NCBI RefSeq assembly: GCF_019139675.1
Contig: NZ_CP077077.1
Span: forward strand, 1,240,001 to 1,304,000
Length of the DNA stretch: 64,000 nt
Source of the DNA: Pseudomonas maumuensis
Lineage (GTDB): Bacteria; Pseudomonadota; Gammaproteobacteria; Pseudomonadales; Pseudomonadaceae
Reading direction: 5' to 3'
Shown: positions 25,122 to 33,661 of the stretch, one piece after another
Numbering within the stretch: the first letter of the stretch is position 1
Layout of the letters: each line of letters starts with the position of its first letter
Made by a program: the position numbers and the translations under genes
The notes under the pieces: model-generated
What the model was told of the DNA's origin: nothing
Seen by the model: the letters and a program-made list of their open reading frames with translations, nothing else
The model's database searches: none

Positions 25122-26933
25122 CTACTGGCTGCTCAGTAAGCCCGGCTCCACCAGCGCCACCAGTGTCCACCCAGGCTGCGGCTTGAGCGGATTGTCCGGG
25201 CTGGCCACATGTACCCAGCCTTGCCCGTCCCGTGCGAACAGCAGCGTCGCCCGTGGGCCATGCAACTGCTGGTAGTCGCCCCAGCCGAAGGCCTCGGTCA
25301 GCGTGGTGCTGTACAGCTCGGCGCCCTGGTGCAGCAGTTTGGCCAGCTGCCCATAGGTCATCGCGCTCGACCCGAGCAACTGCCCACGATGCTCCTCGCT
25401 GGCCCGGTGCTTGTCGCTGCGCTGTTTCTCCAGGCCGCTGGCCAGCACGAACAGCCGCGCCTGGCCGAAGTCATGGCGAAAGCGCGCGCAGGCCAGGGCA
25501 TTGAGCTCACCGGCCGGTGACAGCCCCAGCAGGTGGCCGAGCCCGACCAGGTCGAGGTGAGCGTCGGCGTGCTGCGACGCGGGGTTGCCGAAGTAGGTCG
25601 GCAGGTTGTCCATGCGTGCGGCGCGGATGTTCTCCCAGCTCGAATCGGTCAGCAGAACCCGGCAGCCCAGTTGTTGCAGCGCTTTGGCGATGACACGTGC
25701 GGGCGGATTGGCGCCGACAAGGAGAAACCCGCTCGGTGCCGGCTCCGCCACCTTCAGCAGGCGCGCCAAGGGTCGTGCGGTGGCGCTTTGCAGGACCACG
25801 GTGCCGATGATCACGGCAAAGGTCAGTGGCACCAGTAGCAGTGCGCCCTCATGTCCGGCCTGGTCCAGGCGAATGGCGAAGATGGCCGAAACCGCCGCGG
25901 CGACGATGCCCCGCGGCGCGATCCAGGCCAGCAGCGCGCGTTCCCGCCAGTTCAGCGGCGATCCCAGGGTCGACAGCAACACGTTCAGCGGTCGCGCCAG
26001 CAATTGAATCACCAGCAGCAGCGCCAGCACCGCTGGGCCCAAGGCGAGCAGGGCCTGCAGGTCGAGCCGCGCCGCCAGAAGGATGAACAGGCCGGAGATC
26101 AGCAGCACGCTGAGGTTCTCCTTGAAGTGCAGGATCTGCCGCACATCCACGCCGGGCATGTTGGCCAGCCACATGCCCATGACCGTCACCGCCAACAGGC
26201 CCGACTCGTGGACGATCTGGTTGGCGGCGATGAAGATGCCCAGCACCGCGGCCAGCGACGCCAGGTTGTGCAGATACTCCGGCAGCCATTGCTCGCGCAT
26301 TATCTGCCCGAGCAGCCAGCCGCCGGCGACGCCGAGCGCGCTGCCGCAGAAAATCACCCCGGCGAAGGTCGCCAGGCTGTGGCTCAGGCCTTCGCCGGCG
26401 GCGCTGGCGATGATGAAGCTGTAGACCACCACCGCCAGCAGCGCGCCGATCGGGTCGATGACGATGCCTTCCCAGCGCAGGATATTGGCGATCGTCGCCT
26501 TCGGCCGCACCACCCGCAGCATGGGGACGATCACCGTGGGGCCGGTGATCAGGGTCAAGGTGCCGAACAGGATCGCCAGGGGCCAGTCGAAGCCCAGCAG
26601 CCAGTGGGTGGCCAGGGCGATCACCAGCCAGGTGCTCAGCGCGCCGACGGTGACCAGGCGGTGCACCACGCTGCCGATCTCGCGCCATTGCGACAGGTGC
26701 AGGGTGAGGCTGCCTTCGAACAGGATCAGCGCCACTGCCAGCGACACCAGCGGCATCAGCAACGGGCCGAACAATGCTTGCGGTTGCAGCCAGCCCAGCA
26801 CCGGCCCGGCGAGGATGCCGCACAGCAGCAGGAACAGGATCGCCGGCAGTTTCAGGCGCCAGGCCAGCCATTGGCAGAGCAGGGCGGCCGCGCCGATGCC
26901 ACCGACACTCAAAAGAATCTGCTGTTCGCTCAT
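25122..26933 (-). CDS. Na+/H+ antiporter of the CPA1 group with TrkA-N-like C-terminus
   Basis: 603 residues. About twelve membrane helices in residues 5-395, including GPTVIVPMLRV and the charged FEGSLTLHLSQW segment typical of cation:proton antiporters. A soluble C-terminal half starts with a nucleotide-binding-like motif (GFLLVGANPPARVIAKAL, about 402-419), suggesting regulation by a KTN-like domain. Exchanges Na+ or K+ for H+. Divergent from xerD with 68 bp between the starts. Confidence 0.85.
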   Translation of the reverse strand: MSEQQILLSVGGIGAAALLCQWLAWRLKLPAILFLLLCGILAGPVLGWLQPQALFGPLLMPLVSLAVALILFEGSLTLHLSQWREIGSVVHRLVTVGALSTWLVIALATHWLLGFDWPLAILFGTLTLITGPTVIVPMLRVVRPKATIANILRWEGIVIDPIGALLAVVVYSFIIASAAGEGLSHSLATFAGVIFCGSALGVAGGWLLGQIMREQWLPEYLHNLASLAAVLGIFIAANQIVHESGLLAVTVMGMWLANMPGVDVRQILHFKENLSVLLISGLFILLAARLDLQALLALGPAVLALLLVIQLLARPLNVLLSTLGSPLNWRERALLAWIAPRGIVAAAVSAIFAIRLDQAGHEGALLLVPLTFAVIIGTVVLQSATARPLARLLKVAEPAPSGFLLVGANPPARVIAKALQQLGCRVLLTDSSWENIRAARMDNLPTYFGNPASQHADAHLDLVGLGHLLGLSPAGELNALACARFRHDFGQARLFVLASGLEKQRSDKHRASEEHRGQLLGSSAMTYGQLAKLLHQGAELYSTTLTEAFGWGDYQQLHGPRATLLFARDGQGWVHVASPDNPLKPQPGWTLVALVEPGLLSSQ

Positions 26934-27001
26934 GCGGGCTCCCTCTGCATGCCATGTTGTGAAAGACTAAGCGTCATTTCGTCGTTTGCCACCGAGTTTT
27001 C

Positions 27002-27898
27002 ATGCCTGCACTGGACCACCCGCTGATCGACCAGTTCCTCGATGCCTTGTGGCTGGAAAAGGGGCTTTCCGACAACACCCGCGCCTCCTATCGCAGTGAC
27101 CTGGCCTTGTTCAACGGCTGGCTGCAGGAAAAGCACGTGCTGTTGCCCGATGCCGGTCGCGAACTGATCCTCGATCACCTGGCCTGGCGCTTCGACCAAG
27201 GCTACAAGCCTCGTTCCACCGCGCGTTTCCTGTCCGGCGTGCGCGGCTTTTTCCGTTACTTGCTGCGCGAGCGGCTGATCGGCGTCGATCCGACCTTGCA
27301 GGTGGACATGCCGCAATTGGGCCGGCCACTGCCCAAGTCGCTGTCGGAGGCCGATGTCGAAGCCTTGCTGCAGGCGCCGGATCGCGATGAAGCGATCGGC
27401 CAGCGCGACCGCGCCATGCTCGAAGTGCTGTATGCCTGCGGTTTGCGGGTGACCGAGCTGGTCAGCCTGACCCTGGACCAGGTCAACCTGCGCCAGGGCG
27501 TGCTGCGGGTCATGGGCAAGGGCAGCAAGGAGCGCCTGGTGCCGATGGGCGAGGAGGCGGTGGTGTGGATCGAGCGCTACCTGCGCGATGGTCGCGCCGA
27601 GCTGCTGGGCGGGCGCCCCAGCGACGTGCTGTTTCCCAGCCAGCGTGGCGAGCAGATGACCCGCCAGACCTTCTGGCACCGCATCAAGCACCACGCGCGT
27701 GTGGCCGGCATCGACAAACCGCTGTCCCCGCACACGCTGCGCCACGCCTTTGCCACCCACCTGCTCAACCATGGCGCCGACCTGCGTGTGGTGCAGATGC
27801 TGCTGGGGCACAGCGACCTGTCCACTACGCAGATCTACACCCACGTCGCCAAGGCTCGGCTGCAACAGCTGCACGCCGAACACCATCCCCGTGGATGA
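27002..27898 (+). CDS. xerD: site-specific tyrosine recombinase XerD
   Basis: 298 residues, the standard length. N-terminal SAM-like DNA-binding domain (about 1-105), catalytic domain with R149, K173, H244, R247, H270 and the nucleophile Y279 (STTQIYTHV). With XerC it resolves chromosome dimers at dif. Gene order xerD-dsbC-hom-thrC is shared with other pseudomonads, so it is a housekeeping XerD, not a phage integrase. Confidence 0.95.
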   Translation: MPALDHPLIDQFLDALWLEKGLSDNTRASYRSDLALFNGWLQEKHVLLPDAGRELILDHLAWRFDQGYKPRSTARFLSGVRGFFRYLLRERLIGVDPTLQVDMPQLGRPLPKSLSEADVEALLQAPDRDEAIGQRDRAMLEVLYACGLRVTELVSLTLDQVNLRQGVLRVMGKGSKERLVPMGEEAVVWIERYLRDGRAELLGGRPSDVLFPSQRGEQMTRQTFWHRIKHHARVAGIDKPLSPHTLRHAFATHLLNHGADLRVVQMLLGHSDLSTTQIYTHVAKARLQQLHAEHHPRG

Positions 27899-28052
27899 AT
27901 GCTTTTCATGTTCCGCCAACCGGTGCCTGAGTACCCCTACTGCGCCAGTCTGTTGTGGTAGGCTTGGACGGTTTGTTGCACGGGCCGACCGTTCGCCACC
28001 CGCCAGGGCTGGGCGACGCTCCCACGGCCCCGTCCGCCTTCAGGAGTACCCC

Positions 28053-28802
28053 ATGCGCGTGACCCATATTTTCGCCGCCGCCGCCCTGGCGCTGGCCAGT
28101 ACCTTTGCCGTTGCCGCGGCTACCGATGCCAATGCCGGTGCCGAGCAGGCGATCCGCAAGTCGTTGCAGAACCTCCAGCTGGAGGTACCGATCGAAAGCG
28201 TGGCCAGCAGCCCGCTCAATGGCCTGTACGAGGTCAAGCTGCAAGGCGGCCGCGTGCTGTACGCCAGCGCCGACGGCCAGTTCGTCATGCAGGGCTACCT
28301 GTTCCAGATCCAGGACGGCAAGCCGGTCAACCTCACCGAGAAGACCGAGCGCCAGGGCATCGCCAAGTTGATCAACGGCATTCCGGCCGGCGAGATGGTG
28401 GTCTACCCGGCCAAGGGCGAGACCAAGTCGCACATCACCGTGTTCACCGACACCACCTGCCCGTACTGCCACAAGCTGCACGCCGAAGTGCCGGAGCTCA
28501 ACCGCCGCGGTATCGAAGTGCGCTATGTCGCCTTCCCGCGCCAGGGCCTGGGTTCGCCGGGCGACGAGCAGTTGCAGGCGGTCTGGTGCTCCAGTGATCG
28601 CCGCGCGGCGCTGGACAAGATGGTCGATGGCAAGGAAATCAAGGCTGCCAAGTGCGCCAACCCGGTCAGCAAGCAGTTCCAGCTGGGCCAGTCGATTGGT
28701 GTAAATGGCACGCCGGCAATCGTTCTACAGAATGGCCAGGTGATTCCGGGCTACCAGCCGGCGCCGCAAGTGGCCAAACTGGCCCTGGCCGAGAGCAAGT
28801 AA
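28053..28802 (+). CDS. dsbC: periplasmic disulfide isomerase DsbC
   Basis: 249 residues. Signal peptide about 1-22 (ALALASTFAVAAA). N-terminal dimerisation domain (about 28-90) and thioredoxin-fold domain with CPYC at 136-139, a second cysteine pair later (VWC.., KCANPV) and a cis-proline loop (NGTPAIV). It rearranges wrong disulfides and is kept reduced by DsbD. CAGGAG lies 7 bp before the ATG. Confidence 0.95.
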   Translation: MRVTHIFAAAALALASTFAVAAATDANAGAEQAIRKSLQNLQLEVPIESVASSPLNGLYEVKLQGGRVLYASADGQFVMQGYLFQIQDGKPVNLTEKTERQGIAKLINGIPAGEMVVYPAKGETKSHITVFTDTTCPYCHKLHAEVPELNRRGIEVRYVAFPRQGLGSPGDEQLQAVWCSSDRRAALDKMVDGKEIKAAKCANPVSKQFQLGQSIGVNGTPAIVLQNGQVIPGYQPAPQVAKLALAESK

Positions 28803-28884
28803 CCAATTCAGTACGCCGTCGTCATGGGGTGACGGCATGTTTCACGGTCGGCGCAGGTGCCGGCCGTTCTATGGGGAGTTCACA

Positions 28885-30189
28885 GTGAAACCGGTCAAAG
28901 TAGGCATCTGTGGGTTGGGGACCGTCGGTGGCGGAACCTTCAATGTACTTCAGCGCAACGCCGAGGAGATCGCCCGCCGTGCCGGGCGCGGTATTGAAGT
29001 GGCACAGATTGCCATGCGCTCGCAGAACCCGAACTGCCAGATTACCGGTACCCCCATTACCGCTGATGTGTTCGAAGTCGCGAGCAACCCTGAGATCGAT
29101 ATCGTCATCGAGCTGATCGGCGGCTACACCATCGCCCGCGACCTGGTGCTCAAGGCCATTGAAAACGGCAAGCATGTGGTCACCGCCAACAAGGCGCTGA
29201 TCGCCGTGCATGGCAACGAGATCTTCGCCAAGGCTCGCGAGAAGGGCGTCATCGTCGCCTTCGAAGCTGCCGTGGCCGGTGGCATCCCGGTGATCAAGGC
29301 GATCCGCGAGGGCCTGTCGGCAAACCGCATCAACTGGCTGGCCGGGATCATCAACGGCACCGGCAACTTCATCCTCACCGAAATGCGCGACAAGGGCCGT
29401 GCCTTCCCCGATGTGCTGGCCGAAGCGCAGGCGCTGGGCTACGCCGAGGCCGATCCGACCTTCGACGTCGAAGGCATCGACGCCGCGCACAAGCTGACCA
29501 TCCTGGCTTCCATCGCCTTCGGTATCCCGCTGCAGTTCGACAAGGCCTACACCGAGGGCATCACCCAGCTGACCACCGCCGACGTGAACTACGCCGAGGC
29601 CCTGGGCTACCGCATCAAGCACCTGGGCGTGGCCCGTCGCACCGCCGACGGCATCGAGCTGCGTGTGCATCCGACGCTGATCCCCAACGATCGCCTGATC
29701 GCCAACGTCAATGGCGTGATGAACGCGGTGATGGTCAATGGCGACGCCGCCGGTTCCACCTTGTACTACGGCGCCGGTGCCGGCATGGAGCCGACCGCCT
29801 CGTCGGTGGTCGCCGACCTGGTCGACGTGGTTCGCGCCATGACCTCCGACCCGGAGAACCGTGTACCGCACCTGGCCTTCCAGCCGGATGCACTGTCGGC
29901 CCACCCGATCCTGCCGATCGAAGCCTGCGAAAGCGCCTACTACCTGCGCATCCAGGCCAAGGACCACCCGGGCGTGCTGGCCCAGGTCGCCAGCATTCTT
30001 TCGGAGCGCGGTATCAACATCGAGTCGATCATGCAGAAGGAAGCCGAGGAACAGGACGGCCTGGTACCGATGATTCTGCTGACCCACCGTGTGGTCGAGC
30101 AGCGCATCGACGACGCCATCGTCGCCCTGGAAGCGCTCCAGGACGTGGTCGGCAAGGTCGTGCGCATCCGCGTCGAACAGCTCAATTAA
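28885..30189 (+). CDS. hom: homoserine dehydrogenase
   Basis: 434 residues. NAD(P)-binding motif GICGLGTVGGGTF near 7-19, catalytic domain with VTANKALIA and the EADPTFDVEGIDAAHKL signature, and a C-terminal ACT domain (about 350-430) for feedback control by threonine. It reduces aspartate semialdehyde to homoserine. I use the GTG at 28885, preceded by GGGGAG; an ATG at 28837 overlaps a hairpin (GCCGTC.../GACGGC, 28815-28836). Co-oriented with thrC. Confidence 0.95.
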   Translation: MKPVKVGICGLGTVGGGTFNVLQRNAEEIARRAGRGIEVAQIAMRSQNPNCQITGTPITADVFEVASNPEIDIVIELIGGYTIARDLVLKAIENGKHVVTANKALIAVHGNEIFAKAREKGVIVAFEAAVAGGIPVIKAIREGLSANRINWLAGIINGTGNFILTEMRDKGRAFPDVLAEAQALGYAEADPTFDVEGIDAAHKLTILASIAFGIPLQFDKAYTEGITQLTTADVNYAEALGYRIKHLGVARRTADGIELRVHPTLIPNDRLIANVNGVMNAVMVNGDAAGSTLYYGAGAGMEPTASSVVADLVDVVRAMTSDPENRVPHLAFQPDALSAHPILPIEACESAYYLRIQAKDHPGVLAQVASILSERGINIESIMQKEAEEQDGLVPMILLTHRVVEQRIDDAIVALEALQDVVGKVVRIRVEQLN

Positions 30190-30197
30190 TTCCGGCG

Positions 30198-30219
30198 GCG
30201 GGCCGCGACGACGGCCCGC
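30198..30219 (+). other. hom-thrC intercistronic hairpin
   Basis: GCGGGCC / GGCCCGC, 7-bp perfect stem with an 8-base loop in the 54-bp gap. No U-run; probably affects message stability rather than ending transcription. Confidence 0.5.
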
Positions 30220-30243
30220 GCCCAGCATCGAAGGTTTGCACCC

Positions 30244-31653
30244 ATGCGCTATATCAGTACCCGCGGCCAGGCTCCGGCCCTGAACTTCGAAGACGTCCTG
30301 CTGGCTGGTCTGGCCAGCGACGGCGGCCTGTACGTTCCCGAGAACCTGCCACGCTTCACCCAGGAAGAGATCGCCTCCTGGGCTGGCCTGCCGTATCACG
30401 AGCTGGCCTTCCGGGTGATGCGCCCGTTTGTCGAGGGCAGCATCGCCGACGCCGACTTCAAGAAAATCCTCGAAGAGACCTACGGTAACTTCGCCCACGC
30501 CGCGGTCGCTCCGCTGCGCCAGCTCGACGGCAACGAGTGGGTGATGGAGCTGTTCCACGGCCCGACCCTGGCCTTCAAGGACTTCGCCCTGCAACTGCTC
30601 GGCCGTCTGCTCGACCACGTGCTGGTCAAGCGCGGCGAGCGCGTGGTGATCGTCGGTGCCACCAGCGGTGACACCGGCTCGGCCGCCATCGAAGGCTGCC
30701 GTCGTTGCGACAACGTCGACATTTTCATCCTGCACCCGCACCAGCGCGTGTCGGAAGTGCAGCGCCGGCAGATGACCACCATCCTCGGCGACAACATCCA
30801 CAACATCGCCATCGAAGGCAACTTCGACGACTGCCAGGAGATGGTCAAGGCCAGCTTCGCCGACCAGTCCTTCCTCAAGGGCACCCGCCTGGTGGCGGTC
30901 AACTCGATCAACTGGGCGCGGATCATGGCCCAGATCGTCTACTACTTCCACGCCGCGCTGCAGCTCGGCGGCCCGGCGCGTTCGGTGGCGTTCTCGGTGC
31001 CGACCGGCAACTTCGGCGACATCTTCGCCGGTTACCTGGCGCGCAACATGGGCCTGCCGATCAGCCAGCTGGTGGTGGCGACCAACCGCAACGACATCCT
31101 GCACCGCTTCATGAGCGGCAACCAGTACGTCAAGGATGCCCTGCACCCGACCCTGTCGCCGTCGATGGACATCATGGTCTCGTCCAACTTCGAGCGCCTG
31201 CTGTTCGACCTGCACGGCCGCAACGGCGCCGCGGTTGCCCAGCTGATGGACACCTTCAAGCAAGGTGGTGGCTTCAGCGTCGAGCAGGACCGCTGGACCG
31301 AAGCGCGCAAGCTGTTCGATTCGCTGGCCGTCACCGATGAGCAGACCTGCGAGACCATCGCCGAGGTGTTCAAGGCCACCGGTGAAGTCCTCGACCCGCA
31401 CACCGCGATCGGCGTCAAGGCTGCCCGTGAGTGTCGCCGCAGCCTGGATACGCCGATGGTAGTGCTGGGCACCGCGCACCCGGTCAAGTTCCCTGAGGCG
31501 GTGGAGAAGGCCGGTGTCGCCAAGGCCCTGGAGCTGCCGGCGCACCTGAGTGACCTGTTCAGCCGTGACGAGCGCTGCACCGTGCTGGCCAACGATCTGA
31601 AGGCCGTGCAGGCCTTTGTCAGCCAGCATGGCAATCGCGGCAAGCCGCTGTAA
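30244..31653 (+). CDS. thrC: threonine synthase
   Basis: 469-residue PLP enzyme converting O-phosphohomoserine to threonine. PLP lysine K112 in HGPTLAFKDFALQ; the glycine-rich phosphate loop GATSGDTGSAA follows at about 138-148. It belongs to the longer (about 460-residue) threonine synthase group found in proteobacteria. No thrB lies between hom and thrC; a homoserine kinase must be encoded elsewhere. Confidence 0.95.
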   Translation: MRYISTRGQAPALNFEDVLLAGLASDGGLYVPENLPRFTQEEIASWAGLPYHELAFRVMRPFVEGSIADADFKKILEETYGNFAHAAVAPLRQLDGNEWVMELFHGPTLAFKDFALQLLGRLLDHVLVKRGERVVIVGATSGDTGSAAIEGCRRCDNVDIFILHPHQRVSEVQRRQMTTILGDNIHNIAIEGNFDDCQEMVKASFADQSFLKGTRLVAVNSINWARIMAQIVYYFHAALQLGGPARSVAFSVPTGNFGDIFAGYLARNMGLPISQLVVATNRNDILHRFMSGNQYVKDALHPTLSPSMDIMVSSNFERLLFDLHGRNGAAVAQLMDTFKQGGGFSVEQDRWTEARKLFDSLAVTDEQTCETIAEVFKATGEVLDPHTAIGVKAARECRRSLDTPMVVLGTAHPVKFPEAVEKAGVAKALELPAHLSDLFSRDERCTVLANDLKAVQAFVSQHGNRGKPL

Positions 31654-31672
31654 GTCGAACTCGGTGTGTCAG

Positions 31673-31699
31673 AAAAGCCCGTCCTAGACGGGCTTTTTT
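31673..31699 (+). terminator. intrinsic terminator after thrC
   Basis: AAAA-GCCCGTC-CTA-GACGGGC-TTTTTT: perfect 7-bp stem and a T6 tail, 20 bp after the thrC stop. Confidence 0.95.
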
Positions 31700-31810
31700 A
31701 TGCATACAACACGGGTTTTGGTCTTTCAGACTTTTCCCATGGGGTTCGATGCATCTCCCTACTAAAGTGGTGGCTCTATTCGACAACGCACACCGCACCA
31801 GGGGGGGCTC

Positions 31811-32194
31811 ATGCATCAGCTCAATGTTCTTATCCACCAGGCTCGGCCTTATCATCAGATGCTGTTGCATCAGGCCTTCAATGCCCAAGGGGTGTACAAC
31901 GTCCGGCTCACCGACGATGTGCCGGCGGCCACGGCCCGCTTGGCCCAGGGGCAGCAGCCTGTGGATGTGCTGGTGCTCGACCAAGGCATGCCAAGGCGGC
32001 ATGCCCGACGTCTGTTCAAGTACTTGGTGCAGGCCTCCTGCGCGGGTGGGTTGCTGTTCGTCGGCTGTGTCGATGCGGGAGGCCTCGACCTGGCACTCGA
32101 AGCCCGCAAGCATGGCTTGAACGTCTTGGCGGAGTTGTCCTGGCCAATGTCGATGGTGAGTCTGGAGCAGGCATTGGGTCGTCTGATGTCGTAG
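31811..32194 (+). CDS. degenerate receiver-domain protein
   Basis: 127 residues covering one CheY-like fold and nothing else. The beta3 strand and phosphoacceptor position look intact (VDVLVLDQGMP, D57), but the acidic pair expected at the end of beta1 is replaced (LIHQARPYHQ) and the beta5 lysine-proline reads SWP. It is therefore unlikely to be phosphorylated in the normal way and may be a protein-protein adaptor. It has its own leader after the thrC terminator. The frame is supported by uniform third-position GC; function unknown. Confidence 0.65.
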   Translation: MHQLNVLIHQARPYHQMLLHQAFNAQGVYNVRLTDDVPAATARLAQGQQPVDVLVLDQGMPRRHARRLFKYLVQASCAGGLLFVGCVDAGGLDLALEARKHGLNVLAELSWPMSMVSLEQALGRLMS

Positions 32195-32306
32195 GGACGC
32201 ATCGAAACTGTCATGTTCGCCGCGCATGCTCGTGATGGTGGGCCAGGGCGAACTTTCCGTCGGCCCCGATGGTCAGTTTCCTTACCCTAGCCAGCGAGTG
32301 ATCCGG

Positions 32307-32588
32307 ATGGAAAGAATCTGCAGACTGCTCAACGATGCCCTGACCCCTTACCAGGCCGAGCTTGGACCGACCGATAACCGTGGCCGCCGTCACCTGAGTG
32401 TTCATGATGAACAGGGTTTGCCGATTTTGCGGCGTATGGTCTGTGAACGAGAGCTGGTGGAGCTGCAGTTGCTAATCGATCTGGTCGATGGCCTGCACCG
32501 TGACTTGCAAATTGCCGAAGGTCGCCTGCAACCCTGTGTGATCGCCGCCTTGCAGCATCAGAAGCAAATGCAGGGAACCTTTGCCTGA
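32307..32588 (+). CDS. small DUF3509-like protein
   Basis: 93 residues from the ATG at 32307 (MERICRLLNDALTPYQAEL); the frame extends upstream to 32226 with a weaker start. The pattern of a short beta-rich N-terminus followed by helical ERELVELQLLIDLVDGLHRDLQIAEGRLQP resembles DUF3509 proteins, small Pseudomonas-restricted proteins of unknown role. It follows the pseudo-receiver gene on the same strand and precedes a terminator, so the two may be cotranscribed. Family assignment is from memory of the pattern, not a search. Confidence 0.5.
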   Translation: MERICRLLNDALTPYQAELGPTDNRGRRHLSVHDEQGLPILRRMVCERELVELQLLIDLVDGLHRDLQIAEGRLQPCVIAALQHQKQMQGTFA

Positions 32589-32680
32589 CCGGCCCGTCAG
32601 ACTCAGCAAGGGCAGCCTGACGGTGCTTTGCTCCGGTGCCATCCAGGCTGTCACTGGAAGTCCCAAGGACTTTCGCTTGA

Positions 32681-32717
32681 CCCCGGTCGTCTTCCCCAGC
32701 GGCCGGGGTTTCTTTTT
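32681..32717 (+). terminator. intrinsic terminator after the DUF3509-like gene
   Basis: CCCCGGtCG ... CGgCCGGGG stem followed by TTTCTTTTT. It serves the plus-strand pair and separates it from the convergent binding-protein gene. Confidence 0.8.
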
Positions 32718-32772
32718 GCCTTGAACTTACCTGCGTCCTTGGAGGCACCGTCGCTGATCTGTACGGGTCGGT

Positions 32773-33651
32773 TCAGCGCGCTGGCGCTTCGCCCTGCTCG
32801 AAGAAGTGCCGGGCCTGGCCCAGATAATCCTCCTGCAGCTCCGGATCCAGCCAGCGGGCATACAGGCCTGGCAAGGTATCGCGGCGCAGCATCGGCAGCA
32901 GTTGGTCGATATGCGCGATCGCCTCGCGCCCCAGGGCGGTGTCCGAGCAGCCCACATGGAGGAACTGGTAGCGGTTGACCCCACGGATGGGATAGAAGCG
33001 GTAATCGTCCAGTGAGCCATTCTGCTGCTGGATCAGGTAGCGCACTTCTGGCCAGTAGCCGAGCACCAGTTGCAGGCGCCCCAATTGCTGCATTTGCAGC
33101 AGGCTGGCGGTGGCATCGTTGCCGTAGTGGCGGCTGAAGGCGCTGTCAGGCAACTGCTTCAGGACATCATCGACCTGCACGCTGTAGCTGCGCTCTGCGA
33201 CGATGCCCAGCTTGAGCTGGGTCTGGGCCAGCAACCGCTGAAGATCCACCTGTTGCCCGTCCAGATACGGCTCCAACAGCGCCTGGTCGTGCTTGCGCAC
33301 CACCAGGCCACTGCTCAGTACCCCCAGCGATGGCTGGGAAAAATGCACGTACCTGGCGCGTTCGGGCGTCCAGAGCAGGGTCGGGTCGCAGGTGAAACTG
33401 GCCTCCTGGAGCATTTGGAGGCCTCGGGCGCGATTGACCCGGACGATCTGGTGGTCGTACTCGGGCATCTGCGCGATCAGCATGGGCAACAGTTGGTCGA
33501 TCACGCCCTGGCCTTTGGCCGGCCCTTCGAAGATGGTGAACGGTGGCAGGTCGCGGACCAGCCACAGCAGGCGCTCCCGGGCCTCGGCCGATTGTGCCGC
33601 GAGCGCGGTGAGCAGCAGGCAGAGCAGCAGGGGCAGGTGGCGGATGCGCAT
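32773..33651 (-). CDS. periplasmic substrate-binding-like protein
   Basis: 292 residues with a signal peptide (about 1-20, LLLCLLLTALAAQSAEA). The body resembles bacterial extracellular solute-binding family 3 proteins (LLWLVRDLPPFTIFEGPAKGQGV at the start; two-lobed fold with a YIYR/YRFYPIRG region). No permease or ATPase gene is adjacent, so it may be an orphan receptor or serve a sensor. ATG at 33651 chosen for the signal peptide; a start at 33693 would overlap the CoA-transferase gene. Confidence 0.7.
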   Translation of the reverse strand: MRIRHLPLLLCLLLTALAAQSAEARERLLWLVRDLPPFTIFEGPAKGQGVIDQLLPMLIAQMPEYDHQIVRVNRARGLQMLQEASFTCDPTLLWTPERARYVHFSQPSLGVLSSGLVVRKHDQALLEPYLDGQQVDLQRLLAQTQLKLGIVAERSYSVQVDDVLKQLPDSAFSRHYGNDATASLLQMQQLGRLQLVLGYWPEVRYLIQQQNGSLDDYRFYPIRGVNRYQFLHVGCSDTALGREAIAHIDQLLPMLRRDTLPGLYARWLDPELQEDYLGQARHFFEQGEAPAR

Positions 33652-33661
33652 GGGCCGCGGA

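Noticed and set aside
27002..27898. Phage or integron integrase
   Set aside because: Length, motifs and the xerD-dsbC-hom-thrC order identify the housekeeping XerD; there are no att sites or phage genes nearby.
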